DNA from: Acidobacteriaceae bacterium
GTDB lineage: Bacteria > Acidobacteriota > Terriglobia > Terriglobales > Acidobacteriaceae
Direction of reading: 5' to 3'
DNA: 42,886 nucleotides
NCBI GenBank assembly: GCA_030041955.1
Contig: JASIAO010000193.1
Span: 1-42,886 of the forward strand
Shown: in pieces, positions 1-9,748 of the stretch
Layout: every line of letters starts with the position of its first letter
Position numbering within the stretch: position 1 is the stretch's first letter
Position numbers and translations under genes: made by a program
The notes under the pieces: generated by a model
Told to the model about the DNA's origin: nothing
Databases searched by the model: none
Seen by the model: only the letters and a program-made list of their open reading frames with translations

Positions 1-445
1 GAATCACGTGAGGAAAACGAGCCGGATCGTTCTTGACCCATGCGGGAGCGTAGTGCATGTTGCCGTTCTTCCACGTCCCGAACCACAGAAGCACGAGGTG
101 CAGGTTGTGTGCGCGCGCTCCCTCCACCAGCTGATCCACGTTGGTGGTGTCGAACTGTCCTTCGCGGGGCTCGAACTGCTCCCAGTAAACTGGCGCCTCG
201 ATGGTATTGGCGTGCAGCGCCGCCATCGACTCCCAAACCTGCGGTAACTCGCTCGGCCAGGCGCTGGAATTGTGAATCTGCCCGCCCAGAATGAGGAAGG
301 GGCGGCCGTCGACGAGCAGCGTGTAGCGGCCGTCTTTCTGCACGATGCGAGGAGCATCGGCCGCCCGGGCCGGAAGGCCGGCGGTGAGAACAGCAAGTGA
401 AAGTCCAAGCCAGGCGGCGAAGGTGCGAAATGGAAATCGAATCAT
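1..445 (-). CDS. Secreted GH35-like glycoside hydrolase, 5' part only (runs off the window start)
   Basis: I translated this by hand from the complement because the gene has no stop inside the window. It starts at ATG 445 with a GGAG about 10 nt upstream. Residues 1-28 look like a Sec signal peptide: MIRF, a hydrophobic run, then an ARAAD cleavage-like site. The mature part reads GGQIHNSSAWPSELPQVWES, then NTIEAPVYWEQFEPREGQFD, then LHLVLLWFGTWKNG. That is the opening of the TIM barrel of GH35/GH42-like beta-galactosidases (the GGQIHN and PVYWEQFEP blocks). The catalytic glutamates would lie beyond the window edge. It probably acts outside the cytoplasm on plant or microbial galactosides. Family assignment is solid at clan level; the exact substrate is inference. 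Confidence 0.8.
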   Translation of the reverse strand, partial: MIRFPFRTFAAWLGLSLAVLTAGLPARAADAPRIVQKDGRYTLLVDGRPFLILGGQIHNSSAWPSELPQVWESMAALHANTIEAPVYWEQFEPREGQFDTTNVDQLVEGARAHNLHLVLLWFGTWKNGNMHYAPAWVKNDPARFPHVI

Positions 446-940
446 GCGCTTTGATCTCCGCAGTAATGTAACCGAGTACATCACGCACTTTACCAGTGTT
501 TCGCGATTTTTTCTTCTGCGCCATCCCTGCACTCGACATCTAAACAGAACTCCAGGCCAGGATCGAGGACGTGCAGCAGGCGCGCTTTTCTGTTCTCATA
601 TTGCGATCGTTTCCATTGCCGGACCAGCGCGTGTTGCGTGTACGTTACCTCATCTTTTGCACCGCTCGCTTACGGCAAATTGAATGATTACTCCCCGAAA
701 ACTGGATTCGCGATCTTCATCCGACGAGTCCAGGCTTGTGTCGCCGACTTTGAAGGCAAGCATCCACTCGATCATGTGACACCGCTTCGAACTCGCAGCG
801 TTGCATGGGTATGTGCCGGCGACCGAGCGTAATCCCATGAGCCTCAGGCGGATCAAAGGTGCTGGCAGGGAAGAAAGATCGTGCTCTCGAGTTCGATGTG
901 TCGGAATGATCCAATGGAGGTTCTGCGTGCCAGGTAGCTT
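446..940. other. Non-coding gap of about 495 bp between two minus-strand glycosidase genes
   Basis: No ORF here has convincing composition, start site or recognisable motif. The stretch separates the stop of the GH13 gene from the start of the GH35-like gene, both on the minus strand, so it presumably holds the GH35-like promoter. I see no clear -35/-10 pair and no strong terminator hairpin. Confidence 0.5.
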
Positions 941-3900
941 TCAGCTTTGGCGCGAGTTCTGTCCAGGATCGTATGTTTCGACGATGTTCTTTGCTTTCTC
1001 GGTCGAGGCGTTCGCCAGCAAAACGTCCAGGCGATAACCCGCCGCGCGTGCGGCCCGGGTTGCGCGCTCGGTTTCCGTCACCATCTCGTGCACGGCCTGT
1101 CGTGTTGCGGCAGATTTCGCGCCCGTGCCGTCGCCGGCCAGCCTGGCTAGTCGCGGCAGGTGCAGCCACCACAGCATTTGCTCATGCGCTTCTTTATTGA
1201 ACCAGCGCACCCCGTCGGCCTCATGCAGGCCGGTCAGCCACACAACATCGGGATCGTTCCAGTCGAGCACGTACGGCTGCTTCGGCTCTGCGATCAGGAT
1301 CCGTACACGCGCCGCCGCGCGATAGCCGGTCTCGCCGGCGAGTCCCAGCGGCTCGAATGCATCTGCCAGTGCCGAGCGCAAATGCAGCCGGTCGAAAGCT
1401 TCACCGCGGTCCACTTCTTCCGGCAGCAGATCCGCAAACGTGCGTACCAGGCACCACGCCGCCACCGGCGCCCACATTGTCGCCGCGCTGATGGTGGGGC
1501 TGTAGCTGGGCAGCACCGCGCGCGCATCCAGAGGCCATCCGTGCACTGCGGCTTTCTCGAGCTCGGGAACGCGAGATGCCGCCTCCAGTAGTTGCCGGTA
1601 CTTCTTCCGCGCGGCGCTGGTTGGTCCATCGGCGGCAGTAACCTCGCCTGCCGACACATCGCCGCTCGCTTCAGCCGCTGCCTTCTCCGGCTCCGGCTGC
1701 GCCTTTTTTCTGCCCTCGATGGCGGCCAGCGCCTCGCGGAAGAACTGTTCCGCATGCTTCTCCAGTGCGTCGAGTGTTTCCTCGCGGCCGCAGGGTGCGT
1801 GGGCGGCCCGGGAAATCAGCTCAGCTTCGCCGCTCTTTTCCTCGGCCTCGGCCAGATCGGACCAGCATCGCAGCAGGTCCTCGGCGAGCGCGCTCCGCAG
1901 CGCCTGATGGACCGCCCGCAGCTTCAGTTTGGCCAGCGCGTCGTCGAGGCTCCAGACGCCGCCTCCGTTCAGGTCACGGTACAGCGCATCCCACGGAGCT
2001 TCCTCAGTGGCGCGCAGTTCGCGCCAGTTCTGAAAAACGTGATATTGATACGCGCGCAGCCGCAGGTTCAGCCCCTGCTCGCGGATCTCCGCGGCGCGCC
2101 GCAGATAGTGCAGGCCGTTGGCGCTGTCCTGGAAGGCGAGAATCGCGTCGCCGTCGGAGCCGGCATCGAGGCCGAGCGCCTCATGCAGCCTTCTCTGCGC
2201 CAATTCCCCGGTTCTCTTGTCCGCTTTGGCCGCGGAACCATGCAGCGTGCCGGCGGTGCTCGCGAATCTGTTGTGGTAGACGACGAGGGCGCGCTGCTCG
2301 CCCAGCCGGTTCGTCCAGGCAAAGACGTTCTCGTCCACCTTGCCGTCCTCGCGCCAGAAGTCGAAGAGCCAGAAGTGTTCGCTTTCCGCAAACAGGCGGC
2401 GGTTCTTCAGCAGCGGGGCGATCTCGCGCTGGTGCCTCTCGACGAGGTGGAGATTCGGTGTCTCCTCGTAGCGGGGGCGCTTGTATTCCATGCCGTACTT
2501 TTCCGTGAAGGCCTCGATCTGCCCGTGGCCGAACATGGGCAGCCCGGGCAGCGTGGCCATGATCGTACACACGCCGAAATATTTGTCGCCGGTGCCGAAC
2601 TGGTCGATGGCCGTGCGCTCGTCGGGATTGCTCATGAAGTTGACGAAGCGTTTGAGGATGTCGGGATCGAACTCGATGGTGTTCTTGATGACCGAGCGGT
2701 ATTTCGCGTTCTCCTCGTCGCGCAGCATGTTCATGAAGGCGCTGTTGTAGACGCGGTGCATGCCCAGGGTGCGGACGAAGTAGCCCTCCAGCAGCCAGAA
2801 GGCCTCGGCCAGGAGCAGCGTTTCCGGCACCTCGGCGGCAACGCGGTCCACGACTTCGCGCCAGAACTCCGCGGGCATAGCCGCGTCGAACTGCTCCTGA
2901 GTCATTGCGTGCTCAGCGCGGGATGGGATCGATCCGCCGCTGCCCGGCACCGGGAACCACAACCGCTGCACGTGTCGCCGTGCCAGCGTCATGGCCGCGT
3001 CGAAACGGATAATGGGGAACAATCGCGCCACGTGCAGGATGGCCTGAATCACCCGCTCGCGTACTTCCGCGCGCAGATAATTCAGCTGCGCTGTGTCATT
3101 CCACGGGAAGCTGGTGCCGTCGTTGCCGTGGTAGATGAAGTCCACGTGGCCGCTGGCGGTGTCGCGCCGCTCGAAAACCACGGCCGCGTCGCTTTGGTCG
3201 TAATAGTGGTCCTCGATTCTGATTTGCACGCGCGCATCGTTCGACAGGTCCGGCCCGCTGAAGCTGTAGGCGGGGTAGGGACGGTCGGGCCGCGACAGAA
3301 ACCACTCCGGATGCTCGACAACCCACGGCGAATCGATGCCCATGTGGTTCGGCACCATGTCGCTGGCCAGGCGGATCCCGTAATGCCACGCGCGCTCGCG
3401 CAGGTTGCGGTAGGCCGCGTCGCCGCCCAGATCGTCGGCGATGCGATAGTCGTAAAGCGAATACGCCGACGCCACCGCGTCTTCCTGGCCGCGCATGCGC
3501 TTGATGGTCTGTGACGCGCGGCTGCGCTCCCACACGCCGATCAGCCACAGCGCGTTCATGCCCCGCGCGCGGAGCAGCTTCAGTTCCTCGTCCGGAATCT
3601 GGTCGAGGCGTTCGATAGCGCGGCCGTACTGGCGCGAGAGTTGCGCCAGCCAAACGTAGGTGCTCTTCGCAATCATCACCACGTTCGGCATCCAGTCCAG
3701 ATCGGTGCTGAATCGCTCGTACTCGACATCGCCGGGATGATCCCCTGCACGCCCGTACTCCGGCACCGGGTAATACGCCTTGCCGAACTCGACCGGAGAG
3801 TGAGGCCGCTGCTGCGAGGGCGGATGGAAGCGCATCCAGATGGCGATTTCCTCCTCCTTGAGCAGGTCAGTGGCCAGCAGGATTCTGCGGATGCCCTCGC

Positions 3901-4579
3901 CAAGATACTGCGCCCAGTTCTGCCGAATCCACGCCAGTTGCCCGCTCAGCGAATCCGGCGCTGCCTCCATGGGTGCACGCAGCAGGTCGAGCAGGTTGCC
4001 GCGGCCCATTCCAGTTGCGGGGCGGGTGGCGAAGTAGCTGCGGAGCTCAGCGGTGACCTCTTTGTACGAGGTGCTCTGCGCCAGCTTTGTTTCGTCGTAC
4101 AGCTCCCGGAAGGGCTGGAACGCGGGGTTCCGGTTCGCCAGCCACAGCAGCATGATCTCTTCCAGTACGGCTTCGCGATTTCGCAACCCCTCGGTCGAGC
4201 CGTCGAGCCACGTTTCCAGCTTTGCCTCGCCGCGATAGACAGCGACGTTGGGAAATTCCTCGGCGAAGGCGCGCAGCAGGCGGTCGACATTGGCCTCGCC
4301 GACGCGTTGCGCAAACCACCGCAGTGCTGCGCCGTTGACCTCCGGGTCGCGAGTCCTGCGGTACTGCGCCACGATGGCGTGGGAGATCTCGTCGATCAGC
4401 CCCATTGCGAACAGCGCGCCCGGATGCACGGGATCGGACTTGTCCCGCGCTTCGCTCATGCGCCAGGCCAGTACGCGGCACTGCGACAGATCGGCGAAGA
4501 TCGCGTTGCCGACGAAATTGAACAGCGTATCGCTGACCTGGTAGCGGTCGCGAACTTCGCGCGAAATGTGAAATTCCAT
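941..4579 (-). CDS. Very large GH13 (alpha-amylase family) protein, 1212 aa
   Basis: The middle third carries the alpha-amylase barrel motifs (numbering from ATG 4579). Region I is DMVPNHMG near residue 410. Region II is IIRFDAAM with the nucleophile at Asp527. Region III is LLLAEAFW with the acid/base at Glu592. Region IV is NPDE with Asp653. Region IV normally reads NHD, so a Pro replaces the usual His while the transition-state Asp is kept. About 350 residues precede the barrel and over 500 follow it, much larger than ordinary amylases. No signal peptide is visible, so it is likely cytoplasmic, perhaps in glycogen or trehalose metabolism (inference). ATG 4579 is preceded by AGGA at 9 nt. 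An in-frame ATG at 4609 is an alternative, and a TATTAT box lies just upstream of that one. Confidence 0.85.
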   Translation of the reverse strand: MEFHISREVRDRYQVSDTLFNFVGNAIFADLSQCRVLAWRMSEARDKSDPVHPGALFAMGLIDEISHAIVAQYRRTRDPEVNGAALRWFAQRVGEANVDRLLRAFAEEFPNVAVYRGEAKLETWLDGSTEGLRNREAVLEEIMLLWLANRNPAFQPFRELYDETKLAQSTSYKEVTAELRSYFATRPATGMGRGNLLDLLRAPMEAAPDSLSGQLAWIRQNWAQYLGEGIRRILLATDLLKEEEIAIWMRFHPPSQQRPHSPVEFGKAYYPVPEYGRAGDHPGDVEYERFSTDLDWMPNVVMIAKSTYVWLAQLSRQYGRAIERLDQIPDEELKLLRARGMNALWLIGVWERSRASQTIKRMRGQEDAVASAYSLYDYRIADDLGGDAAYRNLRERAWHYGIRLASDMVPNHMGIDSPWVVEHPEWFLSRPDRPYPAYSFSGPDLSNDARVQIRIEDHYYDQSDAAVVFERRDTASGHVDFIYHGNDGTSFPWNDTAQLNYLRAEVRERVIQAILHVARLFPIIRFDAAMTLARRHVQRLWFPVPGSGGSIPSRAEHAMTQEQFDAAMPAEFWREVVDRVAAEVPETLLLAEAFWLLEGYFVRTLGMHRVYNSAFMNMLRDEENAKYRSVIKNTIEFDPDILKRFVNFMSNPDERTAIDQFGTGDKYFGVCTIMATLPGLPMFGHGQIEAFTEKYGMEYKRPRYEETPNLHLVERHQREIAPLLKNRRLFAESEHFWLFDFWREDGKVDENVFAWTNRLGEQRALVVYHNRFASTAGTLHGSAAKADKRTGELAQRRLHEALGLDAGSDGDAILAFQDSANGLHYLRRAAEIREQGLNLRLRAYQYHVFQNWRELRATEEAPWDALYRDLNGGGVWSLDDALAKLKLRAVHQALRSALAEDLLRCWSDLAEAEEKSGEAELISRAAHAPCGREETLDALEKHAEQFFREALAAIEGRKKAQPEPEKAAAEASGDVSAGEVTAADGPTSAARKKYRQLLEAASRVPELEKAAVHGWPLDARAVLPSYSPTISAATMWAPVAAWCLVRTFADLLPEEVDRGEAFDRLHLRSALADAFEPLGLAGETGYRAAARVRILIAEPKQPYVLDWNDPDVVWLTGLHEADGVRWFNKEAHEQMLWWLHLPRLARLAGDGTGAKSAATRQAVHEMVTETERATRAARAAGYRLDVLLANASTEKAKNIVETYDPGQNSRQS

Positions 4580-4805
4580 CAATCGCTGTCCTGTTGGGCG
4601 AGAAATCATGACCTGTCGATAATAAGCCGCTCCTGCATTTGATGCCGGGAAGCGGCTACAGCGTCTCGAGTGTCACTGTTGCCTTTGTGACTCCTCCGGC
4701 GGGGAACGGCGAAGTTGGGCGCACTGTATTTCCACGAGTGGCGAGTATCGGAGTTACCCTCATTTTTCGACGCGCCCTGCAGCCATTGCGTATATTCGTC
4801 CGTAC

Positions 4806-5915
4806 GTGCCTGCAACAGTGCCATCGTCGGCTGTGACGGACCTCGTGGGCTCTGTACTCGTGCTCATCCAGTTTGACGTCTGCGAGGAGTTTCATCTCGA
4901 CCGCCTGCAGCAACTGGTCAGCGCCCGCCCTGTGCCGAAGCCGGGGATGAAGCAACCGGCTCCCGCCTATGTCCGTTATCAGAGGCCGCCGGTCGTGGAG
5001 GCGCTCGAGCCGCTGGCGCTCGAAACAGGCGAGCGGCTCGCTGGCGAGATCAAATACTACGACTATGGTGTGGTCAGCGTCGTATTTCAGCACTCCTTTG
5101 CGGGCGACTGGGATGGTCTCGTGCAGTTGGCCAGCCGCTGGGTCTGGGACCTTGACTTTGCCCCCCGCGCCGAGCCGATCGTCCGCAAACATCTGGAGCG
5201 GGTTTCCGTGGCCATGGAAAAGCCGTATTCACGCTGGCTCAGCGAGGACTATTTCATCTTTCACGTCCGCGAGGCATCCGGAGCGCCACGCGCAGCCGAA
5301 TTGGTCCGGGACCACGGCCACGCGATCGCGCAGATCGTGCGCGGCGACAGAGCACAGTTATCGGAAGGCGAATGCTCTGAAGTGTTGCGCTCGCAGATCT
5401 CCTATTATGCGACCGACGTTGCCGTAATCGGCTGGAACGCCACCTTTCTCTACGACACGCCTGCCGGAGCCGAAACTGCGATTCAGTTGCTCGAATATGC
5501 CAATTCGCAGTTGCTCGAATTCCGGCACTACGACGAGCTGCTGACCGAGGTTCTCACAGGTGTTTATGCGTCTGTCGGGAAGAAATCCGGAACTCTCGCG
5601 CGCTGGCGGTTGGCAAGATCGGCGACCAACCTGCATACGGTCCTGCTGGATGTGGTTGAGCTGACGGAACGCGCCGACAATGCTATCAAGTTTCTCAGCG
5701 ATATGTTCGCCGCCCGCCTCTACCGGTTGGCTGCAGCGAGAGTCGGAGTGCCCGATTATAAAGACCTTGTTGCCCAGAAGCTAAACACTGCCGAGGAGCT
5801 TTACCACTTCATGGTCGACCAGTTCAATCAGAGTCGCGCCTTCTTTCTTGAGGCAACCGTAGTGATCATTCTGGTGATTGAACTCGTTTTTCTCTTCCGC
5901 GGCCGCCCGTTTTGA
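4806..5915 (+). CDS. RMD1/YagE (DUF155)-type protein with C-terminal membrane anchor
   Basis: This is a 369-aa protein starting at GTG 4806. The N-terminus contains VLIQFDVCEEFHLDRL and YYDYGVVSVVF, matching the opening beta-strand pattern of the RMD1/YagE family. The C-terminus is FFLEATVVIILVIELVFLF, the single hydrophobic anchor that ends members of that family. No catalytic residues are known for the family; fungal and animal members are linked to organelle function and division, and the bacterial role is unknown. It is transcribed divergently from the GH13 gene across a gap of about 200 bp. No strong ribosome binding site precedes the GTG, so the exact start is uncertain. The family call rests on motif memory, not a search. 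Confidence 0.65.
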   Translation: MPATVPSSAVTDLVGSVLVLIQFDVCEEFHLDRLQQLVSARPVPKPGMKQPAPAYVRYQRPPVVEALEPLALETGERLAGEIKYYDYGVVSVVFQHSFAGDWDGLVQLASRWVWDLDFAPRAEPIVRKHLERVSVAMEKPYSRWLSEDYFIFHVREASGAPRAAELVRDHGHAIAQIVRGDRAQLSEGECSEVLRSQISYYATDVAVIGWNATFLYDTPAGAETAIQLLEYANSQLLEFRHYDELLTEVLTGVYASVGKKSGTLARWRLARSATNLHTVLLDVVELTERADNAIKFLSDMFAARLYRLAAARVGVPDYKDLVAQKLNTAEELYHFMVDQFNQSRAFFLEATVVIILVIELVFLFRGRPF

Positions 5916-6037
5916 GAACCGGTTTCGTTGCCGGGCATCACAACATCGCAGATCACCAGATCGGAGCGCATTCTGCGTCTGCGGTGGCCGAACCGGGATC
6001 CACAGCGACAAGCAAAGCTCATGCCACAAAAGACGCA

Positions 6038-6066
6038 TTGGGCGCCGACCATTCCTGCGATATATA
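6038..6066 (+). promoter_or_regulatory. Candidate sigma-70 promoter for the HD-GYP/ABC transporter operon
   Basis: TTGGGC at 6038-6043, a 17-nt spacer and TATATA at 6061-6066 form a plausible -35/-10 pair. This gives a leader of about 100 nt before ATG 6176. I looked for a c-di-GMP riboswitch in that leader and did not see one. Confidence 0.45.
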
Positions 6067-6175
6067 GAATGCGCACGCTCCTGTGTGCGGGTCCCCGGAT
6101 ATTTTCACACTGCGCAGCATGGTTGGAGGTTGGATCGATGAGGCGTCGGCGCCCGCAAGGGGCTGAGGGAGCGGT

Positions 6176-8107
6176 ATGACACGCCGGACCAGGGCCCTGG
6201 TGTGCGTTGTTGTGGCGGGCGCAGCAGCCAGCCTCTGGTCGGTCCACGCGCAGCCGGGGCGGCGCTGGATGGAACTGGTAGTTTATCTCGCCGCCATCCT
6301 TATCAGCTCCAACATGAAGGTCCCGATGCCGAAGAGCAACGGGACCATGTCAGTGGACTTTCCGTTCATCCTCCTTGGTATCGTGCAGCTGGCGCCGGGG
6401 CAGGCGGTGCTGCTGGCGGTGGCCAGCGTGATGGCACAGAGCCGGGTGAAGGTGGTGAAGGCCTTTACCCTGGTGCAGATCCTCTTCAACATCGCCAACG
6501 TGGCCACGGCAACAGTTTTGGCGTGTCACACCTATGCGGCTTCGCTGGACCGGGTGCACGGCGAGGTGGCGCCGGCGCTCACCATTGCCGTGACCGTCTA
6601 CTTCCTCGCGAATACGATTCCGCTGGCGCTGGTGCTGGGCTGGGAGTCGGGCACTTCGCCTCTGCAGCAATGGCGCGATGAGTTCCCGTGGTATTTCCCG
6701 TTCTACGTGGTGGGTGCAGTGCTCGCCGCGCTGGCCAATTTCGTTGGCGACCACTACGGCTGGCTTACATCGATGCTCCTCATCCCGATGGTCTACACGG
6801 TCTATCGTGCGTACCGCGCGCAGATCGAGATCATCCGCGACCGGGAGCGGCACATTGTGGAGACCGAGGCGCTGCAGCTGCGCACCATCGAAGGCCTGGC
6901 GATGGCCATCGAGGCCAAAGACAAGAACACGCACCGGCACCTGAGGCGCGTGCGCGTGTACGTCTCGGAACTGGGCCGGTTAATGGGGCTGGACGAGCCG
7001 ACCATGAAGGCGCTGGTGACGGCTTCGTATCTTCATGACATAGGCAAGCTGGCCGTGCCTGAGTACATCATCAACAAGCCGGGCAGGCTGACACCGGAAG
7101 AGTTCGAGAAGATGAAGATCCACCCGGTAGTGGGCGCTGACCTGCTGGAGCGGGTACGCTTTCCCTATCCGGTGGCGCCCATCGTGCGCGCGCACCACGA
7201 GTCCTGGAATGGGAGCGGGTACCCGGACGGGCTGAAGGCCCAGGAGATTCCGATCGGAGCGCGCATCCTCACAGCGGTGGATTGCCTCGACGCGCTGGCC
7301 TCGGAGAGACCGTACCGGCGTGCGATGCCGCTGGACGAGGCCATGGCATTTTTGCAGGACAAAGCCGGAATTCAGTTCGACCCCGAAGTCGTGCAGTTGC
7401 TGTCAGAGCATTATCCCCGGCTGGAGCAGATGGCGCGTGAGGCGACCGAAGACAAGCCGCTGAACACAGACGTTTTTATCGGCCGAGGCGAGGCTCCCGG
7501 CGCCGGATACGAGCCGGAGAGGAGCCCGCAAAGCGCCAGCGAAAACGGCCACTGGGCGGCAGCGTGGCTGCGCGAACTGCGGCGGGGACTCGAGCGAGCG
7601 CGCGGCGTGCGCGAAACAAGCGCCATACTGGCGCACTGTGTGCAGGCGCAGATTCCATTTGACTGCATCGCGGTGTACACCCGGACCGGGGCCGCGATCC
7701 GGGCGCAGTACATGAACGGCTGGTGCGAATGCGCGTTCTCGTCCGAGGCCATTCCGCTGGGCGAGGGCTTGTCGGGCTGGGTGGCGGAGAACGCACGCTG
7801 CATCGTGAACGGCAATCCTACGGTCGAGCCCAACTTCGTGCCCGAGGCGGAGTTGTTTACGCCTGAGAGCTCGGCGCTGGCGGTGCCGCTGCTGAATGCG
7901 AGCGGCGTGTCATTTGGCGCCGTTGCGCTCTATTCACGGGAGCCGGCGGCATTTTCCAGGGATCATCGGCACATGCTCGAAGAGCTGACACAGGAATTCG
8001 CCCCTGCGCTGGCGCGCGAGATGCGCGCGGAGGAAGCAGGGGCCCGGGAACGCGCGTGCCTCGAGGCAGCCGCAGGTTCGGTTCTTGAGAACGTGCGGGC
8101 GTCGTGA
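6176..8107 (+). CDS. Membrane HD-GYP phosphodiesterase with C-terminal GAF domain
   Basis: This is a 643-aa sensor protein. Residues 1-210 form about six to seven membrane segments (for example ELVVYLAAILIS, FPFILLGIVQLAPG, SMLLIPMVYTVYRAY). Residues about 240-400 are an HD-GYP domain: NTHRHLRRVRVYV, SYLHDIGKLAVPE (His287-Asp288), IVRAHHESWNGSGYPDGL (GYP at 348-350), then IPIGARILTAVDCLDAL. These are the metal- and substrate-binding motifs of c-di-GMP phosphodiesterases. Residues about 470-620 resemble a GAF domain (IPLGEGLSGWVAE, SSALAVPLLNASGVSFGAVALYS). It starts at ATG 6176 with GGGAG 5 nt upstream. Its stop overlaps the next permease start by 4 nt, so it heads a transporter operon. That linkage is unusual and suggests that second-messenger turnover and transport are co-expressed. 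Confidence 0.9.
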   Translation: MTRRTRALVCVVVAGAAASLWSVHAQPGRRWMELVVYLAAILISSNMKVPMPKSNGTMSVDFPFILLGIVQLAPGQAVLLAVASVMAQSRVKVVKAFTLVQILFNIANVATATVLACHTYAASLDRVHGEVAPALTIAVTVYFLANTIPLALVLGWESGTSPLQQWRDEFPWYFPFYVVGAVLAALANFVGDHYGWLTSMLLIPMVYTVYRAYRAQIEIIRDRERHIVETEALQLRTIEGLAMAIEAKDKNTHRHLRRVRVYVSELGRLMGLDEPTMKALVTASYLHDIGKLAVPEYIINKPGRLTPEEFEKMKIHPVVGADLLERVRFPYPVAPIVRAHHESWNGSGYPDGLKAQEIPIGARILTAVDCLDALASERPYRRAMPLDEAMAFLQDKAGIQFDPEVVQLLSEHYPRLEQMAREATEDKPLNTDVFIGRGEAPGAGYEPERSPQSASENGHWAAAWLRELRRGLERARGVRETSAILAHCVQAQIPFDCIAVYTRTGAAIRAQYMNGWCECAFSSEAIPLGEGLSGWVAENARCIVNGNPTVEPNFVPEAELFTPESSALAVPLLNASGVSFGAVALYSREPAAFSRDHRHMLEELTQEFAPALAREMRAEEAGARERACLEAAAGSVLENVRAS

Positions 8108-8961
8108 AAGCTTTGTCCCGTCTGCTGCGTTCACTGGCGCGAACCCTGGCGCTGGTGCTGCTGGTCATGATTGGCTCTACTCTGCTGGTGCGCCTGGCGC
8201 CTGGGTACCTGAGCGACGCGCGAGAGATGGATGCCCGATACAGCAACACGGTGCGGGAGGAACTGGCGCAGGAGGCGGCGCGCAGCCATTCGCTGCCGCG
8301 GATGCTGGCACGCGAAGCGAACAGCTGGCTGCATGGGGACGCAGGTATATCGCGGCAGTTCGGAGTGCCGGTGCGCGAGTTGATTCGACCGCGGCTGGCG
8401 GTGACGGGCGGTCTGCTGCTGCGTTCCTTGCTGTTGGGATGGGCACTGGCGCTCACAGCGGCGCTGGTGGCGAGCACACGGCGGAAATCGGGAATCGTGT
8501 GGCAGGCGCCGGCGACGCTGTTGCTGGCCATTCCGACGGCGGCCATGGCGACACTATGTCTGCTGGCCGGAAGCGGTGGACCGGTGTTTGTAATGGCGCT
8601 GCTGATCGCGGCGCGCGATTTTAAGTTTCTCTGCCGCATGCTGCGGCAGGCGTGGCTGGAGCCACACCTGCTGCAGGCTCGCGCGCAGGGCATCCGCATG
8701 CGGCGATTACTGGCGGTGCACGTGGCGGCTGCCATTGGGGCGCAGCTGGCCGCGCTGGCGGGATTGTCGCTGGTGACCGCACTGAGCGCGCTGGTTCCGG
8801 TGGAGGTGCTCTTCGACGTTCCCGGAGTGGGCCAGCTGGCATGGAACGCGGCCATGAATCGCGATTTGCCGGTCCTGCTGGCGGTCACCCTGCTGATGGC
8901 GCTGGCGGTGACCGCGTCGGGCATGCTGGGCGGACAGCCGAGCGAGTGGGAGCGCGCATGA
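8104..8961 (+). CDS. ABC transporter permease, DppB/OppB type
   Basis: This is a 285-aa inner-membrane permease starting at GTG 8104, which overlaps the HD-GYP stop (GTGA). An N-terminal membrane helix is followed by VRLAPGYLSD, a periplasmic stretch, then five hydrophobic helices. The ARAQGIRMRRLLAVHV segment is the EAA-type loop that contacts the ATPase, and VEVLFDVPGVGQLAWNA is the characteristic FxxPGxG region of the DppB class. It pairs with the next gene to form the channel. It is shorter than most DppB proteins (about 310-340 aa) but appears complete. The substrate cannot be read from the sequence; peptides are the default for the family. Confidence 0.85.
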   Translation: MKALSRLLRSLARTLALVLLVMIGSTLLVRLAPGYLSDAREMDARYSNTVREELAQEAARSHSLPRMLAREANSWLHGDAGISRQFGVPVRELIRPRLAVTGGLLLRSLLLGWALALTAALVASTRRKSGIVWQAPATLLLAIPTAAMATLCLLAGSGGPVFVMALLIAARDFKFLCRMLRQAWLEPHLLQARAQGIRMRRLLAVHVAAAIGAQLAALAGLSLVTALSALVPVEVLFDVPGVGQLAWNAAMNRDLPVLLAVTLLMALAVTASGMLGGQPSEWERA

Positions 8962-9746
8962 GGATTCGTCTGCTGCCCGTGTGGCTGCTGGTTGCCCTGG
9001 CGCTGGGCGCATCGCTGATCGTGGCGTTGCCGGGCGCGAGCTACGCCTATCAGGATCGCGAGCACACGCTGACCGGCGCGTCGCTGCAGCATCCGGCCGG
9101 CACCGATGAGCTGGGGCGCGACCGCCTGGTGCGGGTTTCCGCAGCTCTGCTGCTCAGCCTGGCCGGAGCGTTGGCTGCCTCAGCGCTGACCACCGCGGCC
9201 GCCGCGGCGATTGGCGCGCTGGCGGCGTTCGCGCCCCGTGGAGTGGCATGGCTGGTCATGCTTGTGTGCGATGCATTTCTCGCGCTGCCGTGGCTGTTCC
9301 TGCTGATGATGGTGCGCTCGGCGCTGCCACTGCAGGCGTCGCCGGCGCATTCGGCGGCCATCACCTTTCTGGTGCTGGCCGCTCTGGGATGGCCGGCCTG
9401 CGCACGCGCGGTGTATAGCGGCGGACTGGGTCTGAAGCGCTCGGATTGGATTATGCAGGCGCGGGCGTCGGGATTACGCGGCGCGCAGTTGATCCGCCAG
9501 GTCCTGCCGAATTTACGGCCCCTGCTGTTGCCGCAGTTCCTGGTTTGCGTGCCGGCGTTCGTGATCGCCGAGGCCAATTTGGGCGCGTTGGGTTTGGGCA
9601 TCGGCGAGCCGCTGCCGTCCTGGGGCGGGATGTTGCTGGAGCTGGATAATTCTGCGCTGCTGTTCCGGACGCAGTGGGTGTATTTCCCGGTGGCACTGCT
9701 GATTCTGGTTCTGCTTCTTCTTGAAGCAATCCCGGTGGAGGCGTGA
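8958..9746 (+). CDS. ABC transporter permease, DppC/OppC type
   Basis: ATG 8958 overlaps the previous stop (ATGA), giving a 262-aa protein starting MRIRLLPVWLL. After the first helix come HPAGTDELGRDRLVRVSAALLLSL, the HxxGTDxxGRD hallmark of DppC-type permeases, further membrane helices, and the EAA-type loop QARASGLRGAQLIRQVLPN. EANLGALGLGIGEPLPSWGGML is the conserved C-terminal block (usually ExxLSFLGLG). The longer open frame upstream of 8958 is the shadow of the previous gene. It is part of the same coupled operon and likely forms a heterodimer with the upstream permease. Confidence 0.88.
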   Translation: MRIRLLPVWLLVALALGASLIVALPGASYAYQDREHTLTGASLQHPAGTDELGRDRLVRVSAALLLSLAGALAASALTTAAAAAIGALAAFAPRGVAWLVMLVCDAFLALPWLFLLMMVRSALPLQASPAHSAAITFLVLAALGWPACARAVYSGGLGLKRSDWIMQARASGLRGAQLIRQVLPNLRPLLLPQFLVCVPAFVIAEANLGALGLGIGEPLPSWGGMLLELDNSALLFRTQWVYFPVALLILVLLLLEAIPVEA

Positions 9747-9748
9747 GG

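Noticed and set aside
1592-3514. Long plus-strand open frame of 640 codons inside the GH13 gene
   Set aside because: It is the antisense shadow of a motif-rich minus-strand gene, with no recognisable domains; high GC content opens such frames.
6067-6175. c-di-GMP riboswitch before the HD-GYP gene
   Set aside because: The conserved GEMM core nucleotides are not visible in the leader of about 100 nt.
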